From the NCBI GenBank assembly GCA_963792025.1, contig CAWBUS010000009.1:15591-79590 (forward strand): a stretch of 64,000 nt of DNA. The letters run 5' to 3'. The notes beneath the pieces were generated by a model, which was not told the origin of the DNA, searched no databases, and worked only from the letters and a program-made list of their open reading frames with translations. Source of the stretch: Ginsengibacter sp963792025 (lineage in GTDB: Bacteria; Bacteroidota; Bacteroidia; Chitinophagales; Chitinophagaceae). The stretch's first letter is position 1. Each line of letters opens with the position of its first letter. A program made the position numbers and the translations under genes. Shown piece after piece: positions 44,974 to 56,224 of this stretch.

Positions 44974-46056
44974 TTACCATTTAATATGTTGATCGATGAA
45001 TTGAATCAAGCCATCAGCAAGCATTTGCTGCTCGTTGACTTTGGGATGTCCCGGTGTTTCTTTGTATGGAGCGATGTAAGTAAAGATTTTTTTATCGTTT
45101 AATTCATAACAGCTTTCTCCAACATAACCGGGCCATGGTGAGCCTGTCCGGGTAATATCCATATTGCCCAACATGCAAATGATTTGTGCGTACAGGATAA
45201 GTTGTTCTAATAGTTTGAACAAAATTTTTATAGGCGTTTATATAAAATTGCTATCCGGGTGCTTTGGTTCCGAACCTATGTTTAAACTGCTAATTATCGG
45301 GCATATTCACGATCCAGGAATCATTTTGCAATAGATTAATTACAACAAGGTCCGGAGTATATTTAGAAAAATCCCATTTACTGGCGGAATCAGTAGGATC
45401 AAGCCTGTCATACATTTCAGGCATTATTAAAGGGAACCAACTAACTATAATACCGATACCACTTTTTGAAGTACAATGATATTGCGCATTGAAATGTCTT
45501 GCCGTTATAGCGGCATAAGCGTCGTAATTATTTTCGTAATAGCCATTAGGCGAGTCATGTACTTTATCATTGATCGCATAGCCACAGGTGATAGAATTTC
45601 CGAAAAATTCTATTTTCCTTTTTGGAAGTCTTGACGGTTCCAAGATTTTAGCATTTTCCACTAATTCAAACCCATAAAAGAAAGTTTTTCCTTTATCCCA
45701 TTCTGTCCGTTTAAATAATTGGAGAGAATGTTTTCGTATATGGCAGGCCGGTAGCCAAGCACCAATGTTTGCTTGCTGGTATCAAAATGAATTTCATACA
45801 TACTGTCATTATCAACAATTACATTGTAATAATTGGCAGTATCCTGGTCTTTAAATGTTCCTGAAATTGCGGTTCCTTTAAAATTTATTTTTACTGAAGT
45901 TCCCGGCCACGTTAGTTCTGCAGCATCTTTTGTATAGGGAATTCTTCCTTCATAAACAATATGTTTATTTTTATACGAGACGAATCTTGTTTGTGAAATT
46001 ACATTCTCCGAGGAAAGCAAACAAAAAAGAACGAGGCTGTATTGGAGCTTAATCAT
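44974..46056 (-). pseudogene. CE2-like SGNH/GDSL esterase gene with several shifts and stops
   Basis: Joined reading gives a secreted esterase of about 355 residues. From ATG 46056 comes a signal peptide (ending NVISQ), a jelly-roll domain ('TWPGTSVKINFKGTAISGTF'), then the SGNH hydrolase with the catalytic Ser in EFFGNSITCGYA, 'PDLVVINLLQNDSW' and 'AQIICMLGNMDITR', ending 'GHPKVNEQQMLADGLIQFID' with the catalytic-triad His. The jelly-roll plus SGNH order matches carbohydrate esterase family 2. Breaks: a shift near 45719, in-frame TAG stops at 45290-45292 and near 45255, and a shift near 45191. If errors, the product deacetylates plant-type polysaccharides. Confidence 0.75.
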
Positions 46057-46087
46057 GAGGAAGACAAATTTTATATATATGAAGTTT

Positions 46088-46783
46088 TTAATCCCTGCTT
46101 CTTCCCTGGTAAATCAAAATATATTGTATGAGTAAAGCAATGGATGCAAGTGCTGCAATTACATAAGTTAATGCCGCCCATTTCAAAGCATCTTTTGCTT
46201 TATCATATTCTTCCGGCGATGTAATGTGCGATGCTCCCAACCACTTCAAAGCCCTGGCCGAAGCGTCAAACTCAACAGGTAATGTTATCACCGAAAAAAG
46301 TGTTGATGCGGCAAACAAAATAATGCCAATTAATAATATTGTTGGATTGCCGCCGCCAAAACTAAAAAGGCCAAGCCCAATCAATATAATCCATTGAGCA
46401 AGGTTACTGCTTATTTGAACTACCGGAACCAAAGCACTCCTAAGTGTAAGCATTGAATACGCTGTCGCATGTTGAACAGCGTGGCCACATTCGTGCGCAG
46501 CCACAGCGGCAGCTGATATGTTTCGTCCTTCATAGACATCCGGACTTAGGTTAACTGTCTTTTTTGTAGGATCATAATGGTCACTTAAAAAGCCTGGCAC
46601 TGAAGTAACGGTTACATCAAAAATTCCATTGTCGTGAAGCATTTTTTCCGCCACTTCTTTTCCGCTCAAACCACTAACGGTGGGTATTTTACTATATGTT
46701 GAAAATTTACTTTTTAGCCTGTATTGAACAACCATGCCCAATACCATAAATAAAAGGGAAATGAATATTATTCCTAAAGTCAT
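46088..46783 (-). CDS. YugP-like neutral zinc metallopeptidase
   Basis: 231 residues of the Zn_peptidase_2 (YugP) family. An N-terminal membrane helix (1-18) is followed by 'TVSGLSGKEVAEKMLHDNGI', the zinc motif AAHECGHAVQHATAYS (HExxH) and several further hydrophobic helices (about 115-165, 205-225). It is an inner-membrane-anchored peptidase of unknown substrate. It lies between the CE2-like esterase and atpA, on the same strand as both, with its own gaps of 31 bases or more, so it is probably its own unit. Confidence 0.9.
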   Translation of the reverse strand: MTLGIIFISLLFMVLGMVVQYRLKSKFSTYSKIPTVSGLSGKEVAEKMLHDNGIFDVTVTSVPGFLSDHYDPTKKTVNLSPDVYEGRNISAAAVAAHECGHAVQHATAYSMLTLRSALVPVVQISSNLAQWIILIGLGLFSFGGGNPTILLIGIILFAASTLFSVITLPVEFDASARALKWLGASHITSPEEYDKAKDALKWAALTYVIAALASIALLIQYILIYQGRSRD

Positions 46784-46860
46784 TTACTTACATATTTACA
46801 AAACAAATTTACAAATAGTATTTAATTCGGTTAACGCATTCAACCGGGGCTTTGATAAAA

Positions 46861-46884
46861 TAAAAAAGGGAGAAAAATTCTCCC
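46861..46884 (-). terminator. Intrinsic terminator after atpA
   Basis: On the minus strand GGGAGA (46884-46879) pairs with TCTCCC (46873-46868) around a 5-base loop, followed by TTTTTTA (46867-46861). It starts 27 bases after the atpA stop at 46911. Confidence 0.85.
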
Positions 46885-46910
46885 TCAATATTGAAATAAA
46901 ATTGATTTGT

Positions 46911-48489
46911 TTATTTAAACTGCGGCATAATATCCCTTGCCAGTTCTACCATTTTTTTGATCCCATCTTCAGGCAAATTACCTTTTTTAAATTCAGCCAA
47001 TATTTCAGGATGCTTATTTTCCATTTGGAGTAAAAATTGTTCTTCAAATTCCTGTATATGTTTTACCGGAACGCTGTTTAATAAACCGTTAGTACCAAGA
47101 TAAATAACTGCAACCTGTTTCTCAACTGCATAAGGAGTGAACTGCGGTTGCTTTAATATTTCCACGTTCCTGGCACCTTTATCCAAAACCGATTTAGTTG
47201 CTGCATCAAGATCACCACCAAATTTTGAAAATGCTTCCATTTCACGATATAAAGCCTGGTCGAGTTTTAATGTACCTGCCACTTTTTTCATGGATTTGAT
47301 TTGAGCATTACCACCAACGCGGCTCACCGAAATACCTACGTTAATTGCGGGCCTTATACCTGCATTAAACAAGTTGCCTTCCAAGAATATCTGCCCGTCC
47401 GTAATTGAAATAACGTTTGTAGGAATATATGCAGATACGTCACCCGCTTGTGTTTCAATAATTGGCAATGCTGTTAAAGACCCGCCACCTTTTACAAGGT
47501 GCCTGATATTTTCAGGAAGATCGTTCATCTTTTGAGCAATCTCATTTTTCGATATAATTTTTGCTGCTCTTTCCAAAAGGCGGCTGTGCAGGTAAAATAC
47601 ATCGCCCGGATAAGCTTCGCGTCCCGGAGGCCTTCTTAATAATAAGAGATACCTCACGATATGCCACTGCTTGTTTACTTAAATCATCATATATGATTAA
47701 TGCGGAACGACCGGTATCACTGAAAAATTCACCAATAGCTGCACCGGCAAATGGTGCGTAAAATTGCTGTGGTGCAGGATCTGAAGCAGAAGCTGCAACA
47801 ATGGTTGTATATTCCATTGCGCCGTTATCTTCTAATACTTTCATCACATTCGCTATGGTGGAAGCTTTTTGCCCGATTGCAACATATATGCAATATACAG
47901 GATTGCCAGCTTTATAAAATTCTTTTTGATTAATGATAGTATCAATGCAAATAGCACTTTTGCCCGTTTGCCTGTCGCCGATTACCAATTCCCTTTGGCC
48001 GCGGCCGATCGGTATCATGGCATCAATAGCTTTAATACCGGTTTGCAAGGGTTGCTTTACAGGTTCACGAAAAATTACACCGGGCGCTTTACGTTCGAGT
48101 GGCATTTCATAAAGTTCTCCGGTGATCGGGCCTCTCCCATCGATTGGTTCGCCAAGGGTATTAATAACCCTGCCGGCCAAGCCGTCACCTACTTTTATGG
48201 ACGCAATTTTTCCGGTGCGTCGCACAGTTCCACCTTCTTTAATATCTCCACTATCTCCCATCAGCACTACACCCACATTATCTTCTTCCAAATTCAAAGC
48301 AATTGCCTTTACACCGTTTTCAAATTCAACCAACTCTCCCGAACTAACGTTATTTAATCCGTAAACCCGGGCAATTCCATCACCAATTTGTAAGACAGTT
48401 CCCACTTCTTCAAGGTTGGCTTCAACATTAAAGTTGGTAAGTTGGCTTTTCAGAATTGCTGATATTTCATCTGGTTTTATATCCGCCAT
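46911..48489 (-). CDS. atpA: ATP synthase F1 alpha subunit, one extra base
   Basis: From ATG 48489 (MADIKPDEISAILKSQL) the product is F1 alpha with the P-loop GDRQTGKSA, 'AIDAMIPIGRGQRELVIG' and 'GDSGDIKEGGTVRRTGKIAS'. An upstream in-frame ATG at 48558 is not used by the family. After VAYREVS the frame is lost by one extra base at 47646; reading on in the next frame gives LLLRRPPGREAYPGDVFYLHSRLLERA (residues split here), a diagnostic alpha-subunit block, and the normal C-terminus. With that base removed the gene is 525 codons, exactly family length. It makes ATP with beta. No other F1Fo gene is adjacent in this window. Confidence 0.95.
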
Positions 48490-48699
48490 AATATTTATTT
48501 TTTTTCGAGGTGCAAAGGTAGAATAAGATAAGTGGAGTAACAAAAATGGTTGGATCAAATGTTGATTTTTCTGACGATTTTATTAAATTGAGGAATTTTC
48601 GATATTATAGCTGACCAAAAAATTTCATATTCGCGATTGGATAGAATATTCACCTAATTCTTCATTTAAAATCTTACATTTATTTTTCAAAATTATCTC

Positions 48700-51600
48700 A
48701 TGAAAAGATTCTTGTTTGTTACTTCCGTAGGCATATGCGGCCTGTTACTTTTTTCCCTTCTTCATACCAAACTCCCCAAAAATATCACTGCACAAAAATC
48801 AACTGTTGACCCTGTCAAAATTGGGGATGATGAAAATGTAGCTGAAGAAGACGGAATTCTTCAGGCTCAGCAAATGGAATTTGAACTTACGAAAGATGTT
48901 TCACTTGGATATATACCGAAATTCAGATTAGTCAATGCTTATGAAAACTTAATGGCCCAAAGGCGCTTAAGCCCAAATACTCCCAGTGGTGTTGCTGCAT
49001 TAAGCTGGGCCGAGCGTGGTCCCAATTCAGATGCTGTCGGACCGAGCAATGGCAATACACGGGCTGGTGGCGGAGTTACCAGTGGCCGTATGCGGGCTAT
49101 TTGGGTTGATCTTTCAGATGCCACAAACCACACGGTATGGGTGGGCGGTATAGACGGGGGTTTATGGAAGACGACTGATATATCTGTATCACCCGCAACC
49201 TGGACCCCCATAAACGATTTTTTTGGAAACCTTGCCATCTCCAGTATCTGCCAGGACCCTTTAGGAACAAGGGATACCATGTATTTTGGTACGGGTGAAA
49301 AAACTTATAATGCTGATGCAGTTCGAGGCGGCGGAGTATGGAAGAGTGTTGATCATGGCGTTACCTGGAATCTACTTGCCAATACAACTACTTTTTTTAA
49401 TGTTTCCAAAGTTACTTGTGATGCATCGGGCTATATTTATGTATCAACCATAGGAAATAGCAAGGGAATTCAGCGTTCTAAGGATGGCGGTACAACCTGG
49501 ACAAATATTACACCCGCCGGGTTGAATACTTCTGTTACAGATATGAAATTGAGCAGTACCGGAAGAATGCACATTGTGTGCGGCTACTATAATGGGGCAA
49601 ACCCCGGCTATCGCTATTCTGACAGGCCAGACACAGTTTCTTCTATCGGATGGAAATCTGCCACTACTGTATTTCCGAATGTTCAATACAACTGCGAATT
49701 GGCTGTTGCAGGGAATACCGTGTATGTATTAAATTCTAATTCATCTTACCAGACGCCTCAAATGTATAAATCAACTGATGGTGGCGATACATGGTTCGCA
49801 ACCGTTGCCTCACCGCCTGCGGCATCTGGCACCAATGATTTAAGCAGCGGACAAGCATGGTATAATTTGGCATTAGCCGTTGACCCTGCAAATGACAAAC
49901 ATTTAGTTGCAGGAGGTTTAAATTGTTACCGCTCCACAAACGGCGGTAACTCATGGACTCAGGTTTCAACCTGGATAGGAACGTCATTAAGCTATGTGCA
50001 CGCTGATCAACAAACAGCAGTTTGGAACGGGAACCAGGTTTTAGTAGGTAGTGACGGAGGAATTTTCTACTCAGCGGATAGTGCGGCTACATTTACTGAC
50101 AGGAATAGAGGACTAAGATTAAAACAGTATTATTCCTGCGCTATGCATCCTACTAACACCAATTATTTTCTCGCGGGTGCACAGGATAATGGGGTAGATC
50201 AACTTACCAACGCAGGTTTGGGAAGCTGCACTGAAGTTACCGGAGGAGACGGAGCATTTGTTCAAATTGATCAGGATCAGCCGCAATACCAGTTCGGTTC
50301 CTATGTTTATAATACTTATAGGAGAAGCACTAATGGCGGTGCTACATGGAATTCGGTGGATTATTCAAATTCGATCGGTCAGTTTATTAACCCAACGGAT
50401 TATGATAATGTAAATAATATAATGTATGCAGCTGGCGCCAGCAACCAATACATAAGGTGGGACAACCCCCAAACCGGCAGTACTTTTACACCAGTTACCA
50501 TCGGAACATTTTCGGGGGCAGTGAGGAGTATATCGGTATCTCCATATACATCCAATAGGGTATTTTTTGGAACCCAAAGCGGTAAAATAGTAAAAGTTGA
50601 CAACGCCAATGTGGCGTCGCCTACTGCTACCGATATCACAGGCGGCGGCATGCCGGGAGCAACTGTTTCATGTATAGCAATGGGCACCGATGATAATAAT
50701 ATTATAGCTACCTATTCCAACTACGGGGCTGTAAATCATATCTGGGCTAGCTCCACGGGTGGCGGAAGCGGTGGTTGGACGAACATCACAGGTAATTTTC
50801 CGGACATCCCCGTGCGCTGGGCGATATTCTATCCCGAAGACAACACAAAAGCAATTATTGCGACGGAAATGGGTGTATATGAAACCAACAATATCAATGG
50901 GTCATCTACCGTGTGGACGCAGGATCCCACCTTCCCGATCGTTCGGACCGACATGCTGAAATACAGAAAAAGTGATGGAACCGTAGCTGCGGCTACCCAT
51001 GGCCGTGGTCTATGGACAGCAAGTGTACCTTTCACTACTCCTTATGTTAGGTTTGCAGCATCTTTTAACGACCAGGCCGAAACAACTGCGGGCAGCGCGG
51101 GATGCCGTAATTACAAGGATTATACTATAAATATGAACATAGATTTGCCGCCTACGGGTGATGCAAATGTAACACTCGCGGTAGCAGGCGGAAGTACCGC
51201 CACACAGGGAGTTGATTTTGATTTTACCACGAATGGTAATTTCGCTTCTCCGTCAAATATATTAACTTTTGCCAACGGGTCGTCAACTCCGCAACCTGTA
51301 ACTATTCGTATTTACGACGATGCCGAAGTTGAACCCACAGAAACATTTACGTTAAATTATGTAATTGGAGGAACAACAAATGCGGTGGCAGCACCCAGCA
51401 GCAAAACTTTCACATTCACGATAAGAGATAACGACCTGGCCCCCGCTTCCAATGGAGCAACGGGCACATATACAATAGGAACGCAAACTTTGACTTTAGG
51501 AAATACGAGTGCCGGTCAACCATTCAACGCGTCTTTACCAAGCAAAAAAACGCAGATGTTATACAAGGCAAGCGAGTTAACTGCCGCGGGGCTGTCGGCC

Positions 51601-53013
51601 GGAACGATAACAAGTGTGGCATTTAATATGGGCAAATCAAGTGTGCGGCCATACACTAACTTACAGATAAAGATGGGAACAACATCTTTGAATTACCTGG
51701 TAGATATTACCACAAATGCTGTCGCCACTTCATCGGTTAAATCACTTGCCTCTTATTCGACAGTCAACGGATGGAATACATTTAACCTTGATGTACCGTT
51801 TGTGTGGGATGGCAGCTCTAATGTTGCGGTGGAAGTATGTTATGATAATACCACCCCTGCTTCTGATTTTGCAGATCAAACTTATGGGTATTCAGATGGT
51901 GGAACGGCTTCGCAAGGAAATATAATGTGGCAAGATAGTATTAATTGCAGCACTCCTTTCAGTTCTGTTATTTATTATGCTTCTGGCGTGAAACCCGAGT
52001 TGAGATTAGGAGAAACCGCATTCGGTAATTTGATAGATACATCCGGATCCCGGACTGAATACGTCGGAAATAACGGCAACTTTTACTTTTATACCGGGTT
52101 ACTTATTTTGAACAATCTTTCTTCTGCTTCTGCTAACCTGGGATGCGTGAGCTCGGTACTAACCGGGACCGGTACAACGTGGCAGCCTTTCTATGGCGGT
52201 ATGAGATCGGAAAAAGTTTTTGATATTTCACCAACAACCAACTCCGGAGCTTCTTATACAATCGGGTTGTATTTTACAACTGCAGAACTTGCGGGCCTGG
52301 ATCCGGCGACACTAAAAATTGCGAAAACTGACGCCGCTACCATTGCAACAGCAACGGCAGGTAATACTATCATAGCGTCAACTTCTTATGTAGCTTATGC
52401 TAATGGTTATTTGTTTACGGCATCATTTACAGGATTTTCTAAATTCTTCCTCGTAGATCCAAACGTAGTGCTGCCTGTTACTTTGGTTGCGTTTAGCGGA
52501 ACTCTTAGAAATAACGATATCCTGTTAAGTTGGAAAACCAGTTCTGAACAAGGTTCTAAATATTTCGATGTTGAAAAATCTCCGGACGGCTCCAATTTCC
52601 AGGCCTTAGGACAAGTGACAGCGGCGGGAAACAGTTCGTCGGTAAGGAACTACAGCTATACTGACAAGCAGGTGAATGAATATAATTATTATCGTCTGAA
52701 AATGGTTGATATTGATGGTAAGTTCACCTACAGCTCCACAATACTTGTAAAAGATGTAAATGTATCACAACGCGTTTGGGTGGGCAACAATCCATTCCAC
52801 GATATTATAAACATCCGGCTTGCCAGGAGCCCGCGACAAAACGTAAGGGTTGAGCTTCTGAATGTAAACGGCGCTAAAGTTTATTTCAAAGAATTTGGAA
52901 GTTCCAATGTAATTAATCTAGACGTTTCGAGCATAAACCTGGCTGCGGGGGTTTACTTATTGAGAACAACTGTGGATGATAAAATTTATATGAATAAACT
53001 TGTAAAACAATAG
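48700..53013 (+). CDS. Very large T9SS protein with sortilin-type propeller and Calx-beta domain
   Basis: 1437 residues. A signal-anchor-like N-terminus (FLFVTSVGICGLLLFSLL) precedes a pro-region, then a VPS10/BNR-type propeller (about 100-770) with repeated GG.WKT.DGG.TW units such as 'VWVGGIDGGLWKTTD' and 'GIQRSKDGGTTWTNI'. Next are a Calx-beta domain (about 790-910, 'DFDFTTNGNFASPSNILTF', 'YDDAEVEPTETFTLNY'), two beta-sandwich domains (about 920-1265), a beta-rich linker and a T9SS sorting domain (about 1350-1437). It is exported by type IX secretion. Such propellers bind or cut glycans or proteins, but the substrate is unknown. It is transcribed alone and closed by a terminator. Confidence 0.92.
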   Translation: MKRFLFVTSVGICGLLLFSLLHTKLPKNITAQKSTVDPVKIGDDENVAEEDGILQAQQMEFELTKDVSLGYIPKFRLVNAYENLMAQRRLSPNTPSGVAALSWAERGPNSDAVGPSNGNTRAGGGVTSGRMRAIWVDLSDATNHTVWVGGIDGGLWKTTDISVSPATWTPINDFFGNLAISSICQDPLGTRDTMYFGTGEKTYNADAVRGGGVWKSVDHGVTWNLLANTTTFFNVSKVTCDASGYIYVSTIGNSKGIQRSKDGGTTWTNITPAGLNTSVTDMKLSSTGRMHIVCGYYNGANPGYRYSDRPDTVSSIGWKSATTVFPNVQYNCELAVAGNTVYVLNSNSSYQTPQMYKSTDGGDTWFATVASPPAASGTNDLSSGQAWYNLALAVDPANDKHLVAGGLNCYRSTNGGNSWTQVSTWIGTSLSYVHADQQTAVWNGNQVLVGSDGGIFYSADSAATFTDRNRGLRLKQYYSCAMHPTNTNYFLAGAQDNGVDQLTNAGLGSCTEVTGGDGAFVQIDQDQPQYQFGSYVYNTYRRSTNGGATWNSVDYSNSIGQFINPTDYDNVNNIMYAAGASNQYIRWDNPQTGSTFTPVTIGTFSGAVRSISVSPYTSNRVFFGTQSGKIVKVDNANVASPTATDITGGGMPGATVSCIAMGTDDNNIIATYSNYGAVNHIWASSTGGGSGGWTNITGNFPDIPVRWAIFYPEDNTKAIIATEMGVYETNNINGSSTVWTQDPTFPIVRTDMLKYRKSDGTVAAATHGRGLWTASVPFTTPYVRFAASFNDQAETTAGSAGCRNYKDYTINMNIDLPPTGDANVTLAVAGGSTATQGVDFDFTTNGNFASPSNILTFANGSSTPQPVTIRIYDDAEVEPTETFTLNYVIGGTTNAVAAPSSKTFTFTIRDNDLAPASNGATGTYTIGTQTLTLGNTSAGQPFNASLPSKKTQMLYKASELTAAGLSAGTITSVAFNMGKSSVRPYTNLQIKMGTTSLNYLVDITTNAVATSSVKSLASYSTVNGWNTFNLDVPFVWDGSSNVAVEVCYDNTTPASDFADQTYGYSDGGTASQGNIMWQDSINCSTPFSSVIYYASGVKPELRLGETAFGNLIDTSGSRTEYVGNNGNFYFYTGLLILNNLSSASANLGCVSSVLTGTGTTWQPFYGGMRSEKVFDISPTTNSGASYTIGLYFTTAELAGLDPATLKIAKTDAATIATATAGNTIIASTSYVAYANGYLFTASFTGFSKFFLVDPNVVLPVTLVAFSGTLRNNDILLSWKTSSEQGSKYFDVEKSPDGSNFQALGQVTAAGNSSSVRNYSYTDKQVNEYNYYRLKMVDIDGKFTYSSTILVKDVNVSQRVWVGNNPFHDIINIRLARSPRQNVRVELLNVNGAKVYFKEFGSSNVINLDVSSINLAAGVYLLRTTVDDKIYMNKLVKQ

Positions 53014-53035
53014 ATATTCTTCTCCAATAAATCGG

Positions 53036-53065
53036 AAGGCTGCTTTTAAAACAGGCAGCCTTTTT
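53036..53065 (+). terminator. Intrinsic terminator after the large T9SS gene
   Basis: AAGGCTGC (53036-53043) pairs with GCAGCCTT (53055-53062) around an 11-base loop and is followed by TTT. It begins 23 bases after the stop codon. Confidence 0.88.
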
Positions 53066-53140
53066 ATTTCCAAAGGTTAAGAGCGGTATAATTTTTATGT
53101 ACATAATTTATGTTTTAAAAAAATTAATTAATTATGTAAA

Positions 53141-53638
53141 ATGATTCGATTGAAATATTTTCTTTTCTATTCATTTTTAAGCACCGGTTTCTTTGCATGT
53201 GCACAATCAAAATATTCAATTAAGAATATTTACGCATTCTACAAAGTGCATTTACCCGGTAATATAGCAGTTACTGAACAAGGAGATGAAATACCGTCGA
53301 GGGACACTGTCAACTTAGTATATATTGAATCTCCCTCTAATGACATACATTGGAAAAATGCGTGGAAAAATGGCAAAACTTTTACGATACTTCCCACCTT
53401 GATAGATTCTGGCTCATATGATGTCGGAACTAAAAAAACGACAAATGAGAATATGCTTGTTCATGCAACTCGTGGAAATAAACTGTGGCAGCTCCAATTA
53501 ATTACCTCCGATGAAACAATTGCACCACCGGAAAAGATTTTGCAAGATGAAATATTATTAGAGGGAGACTACCATGGTAACCAAATTTTGAAAACGATTA
53601 AGAACCCAGTTGAACTAAATTCGATTCCCTCTCAATAA
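53141..53638 (+). CDS. Hypothetical lipoprotein
   Basis: 165 residues. The N-terminal signal ends in FFAC (Cys20), a possible lipobox. The mature part has the look of a small beta-rich protein ('IYAFYKVHLPGNIAVTEQG', 'VNLVYIESPSNDIHWKNAW', 'KLWQLQLITSDE') with no recognised family. It lies between the terminator of the large T9SS gene and the convergent PQQ-like gene. It probably sits at the periplasmic or outer face. Function unknown; codon use looks coding and there is no in-frame break. Confidence 0.65.
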   Translation: MIRLKYFLFYSFLSTGFFACAQSKYSIKNIYAFYKVHLPGNIAVTEQGDEIPSRDTVNLVYIESPSNDIHWKNAWKNGKTFTILPTLIDSGSYDVGTKKTTNENMLVHATRGNKLWQLQLITSDETIAPPEKILQDEILLEGDYHGNQILKTIKNPVELNSIPSQ

Positions 53639-53701
53639 ATTAATTTCAAGAATTTTATGCAAATGATTACCATCGAAACTATTGGACGCCCACTTGTTTC
53701 T

Positions 53702-56224
53702 TTAATGATTAATAGTAAAGATAAAATTGGGTTTAAGCATAAAATTCACCCCTGTAGCCAGGGTTAAGCTTCTTATAACTGGGTTTGATTTTACAATTAC
53801 AGTTCCGGAATTAATAATAACATCCGTGTTTGCGTCTGGCAGTTGGCCACAACTCCAGTTGAGAGGATTTTCCCAAAGAGTGTCTGCAGTTCCCATCCAA
53901 GTGTCGGAAAAACAAAGTGTTATGGGGCTACTTGTTAATGTGTCCATAATACAACGATACTTGTACCCATACCATGAAGATGATGGATTATTTAATGTAA
54001 GATTAGCGCTGTTAGTACCTGCATAATTGCTATCATTATTCATATTATGAAAGCCGCTACCCGAATCTAACTGCCATTGATAAGAAGCACAAAGGACATT
54101 TGCCAGAAGATGATTACTTGAATTGGGGCAAATTGTACCTGAACCGACAATCTGGTTACTGCTTAATTTTCCATATACCTCAAATTCCCAAAGAGAATAA
54201 CCATAGGAAGAACCTCTTTGTACACCCTGCATCCTAACGTATCTGCCACTTGCCTGTAATGGAATATAATTTTCAAAACTTTTGTTTCCGGTTATTACTT
54301 TTATGGTTGTCCAGTTAGTATGATCATCCGATACCTGGATGTTAAAATTTTGACCTAAAGCCGTCTCCCATTTCAATACCACTTTACACAAATCATACCT
54401 GGCGCGAAGATCAACATAGATGTATTCAGAATCTGTAGCATTGCTACTCCATCTTGTGGTAAGATTACCATCAACAGCCGCTGAAGCTGGCAAAGTAGAA
54501 GACGCACTGGTAGATACCACAACAGGTTTATTCAATGCAATGTTCACTAAACTACAGCTATCACAGGCGGTTGAATCCTTTAGTCCATATACCATTAACT
54601 GGTTAGAAAATGTCGCGAGGTACACCTTCCCATTCGAAATTGTCGGGCAGGTAAATTTGCCATAATTACCGGGTAAATCATTAGAATCCATCGAAGAATT
54701 CCACAACTCCTTTGTCACGTCTGTTGCACTAAATGCTCTTAATATACCCAGGCAAACTGCCTGGTTTGCATTGCCGCTTACCGACTGATTTACCCACAAT
54801 ACAGCAGTGGAATCAACCGATCCGTTTGAAGATAGGGAAAAAAATGAGCCGTTGCCGGAAGTGGGGCCATGTACACCACTAACGATTGCATTTAAAACAT
54901 CCAGCGTGTCGGCGCTTCTATCGTAAGGAAAGGCATACAATGGAGCTTTTTCGCTCCAGGAATAAACAAATTCTTTTTGCTCTCCTTTATAATATGCAAG
55001 AGATGAACGAAGGATCCAGACATTAGTTCCAAGTACAATAGTTTGTGTTACATGATTAGTTGCAGAATCATACCCGCCCATGTTATCACGATTTAAAAGG
55101 TATAGGTTACCGTCTTTAGCTACCCGTCAACACACGATTGGTATTAGGAATTAGTAACATTCCCGCCACTCCAAAATCTTGATCGTTATGCATCGAGATA
55201 TTCGATAATTATTTGGTGTAAAGAAATTGCTTACTTTCAAAGTATTTCCCGTCGGAGTCAATTTTAAAGCACTTTCAGAGCGGTTAATCAAATTTGCAGG
55301 ATCATTTCCTACACCGACAGAACCGTTCCCGGTTGCCAGGTATATATTTCCCGAGTCATCAGCGGAAGGAGCCGCAGCACTCATCCATATCCCACCAGCA
55401 TCTCCATTCGGAGTATCGTTATAAACAATTTGCTGTTGCAAAGAGGTTTTGTTGTATCCCATAACCCACCCATGGTAGGGTCCCCAATCACAATGAGACG
55501 CCCAGGTGATATAGACAATTCCATTCAATAATAAAAGCCCCGCACGTTGGTTTTGTTTCTGGGGATCGAACGTCAATTACACCTGCAACACTCCCGCTGC
55601 CAGTTCCAGCGACCTGGGCAGTTATTAATACCGGACTATTGGGGCGTTCGTGCCCATTAGTAATATCCAATGCGTGAAGGTATTGTTGAAAAACCTGTTT
55701 GATCCAAGTGTTACACTTCTTGCTACTAAATACATCGTATTTGTGGCGGAGTCAATCACAGGTGTACCTACTATTCCCATATTACCACTAAAATCTTTGT
55801 AATTGCCGCCGCAGGCGCCCGTCATATCACTATTCTTTATAGCTCTTGAGCCGGAGGGCGTTAAGTTGTCGTGCCAGTAGGGACTGCTAATATTAGCCGA
55901 ATCTGCATCGAATGCGTAAACTGAATTATTTACGGTAGCTACAATCACAATATTTTTATTTCCACTGCCGGGTATATTCGCATTCATTACCACGAGTGGC
56001 TGGGCATATATTTGGTCATCAACTGTACGTGAAAATATTTTGCCGAAAGACTTGCTATTTACATTTTTTATCGTAAGAAGTGATTCTTTATTGTTCCATC
56101 CTGTTCTATATAGATCATTATGCTGGGTGAGAACTGATGTTTGCGATTGAGCAATACCAGTAGCAAGTAAAAAAAGAATTACCAGGTGTAGTCGTAGGTT
56201 TCTGTATAAAGTCATAAGGTTCAA
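53702..56224 (-). pseudogene. PQQ-like propeller protein with discoidin domain, at least five single-base shifts
   Basis: One gene of about 840 residues split by shifts. The signal peptide and propeller start at ATG 56224 ('SVLTQHNDLYRTGWNNKESLL', 'VDDQIYAQPLVVMN'). The centre carries SHCDWGPYHGWVMGYN, and the final propeller blades reach KLWNS-like sequence near 54690. Next are an F5/8 type C (discoidin) domain ('NIALNKPVVVSTSAS', 'RYVRMQGVQRGSSYGYSLWEFEVYG') and an Ig-like C-terminal region. Breaks lie at 55689-55693 (a missing base in a T run of the gene), about 55573, 55201, 55190 and 55118 (one extra base each). Paralog of 34678-36321, which lacks the discoidin part. Confidence 0.75.

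Noticed and set aside
47869..48357. 162-codon frame antisense to atpA
   Set aside because: Mirror of a strongly conserved gene; its length comes from the codon pattern of atpA.
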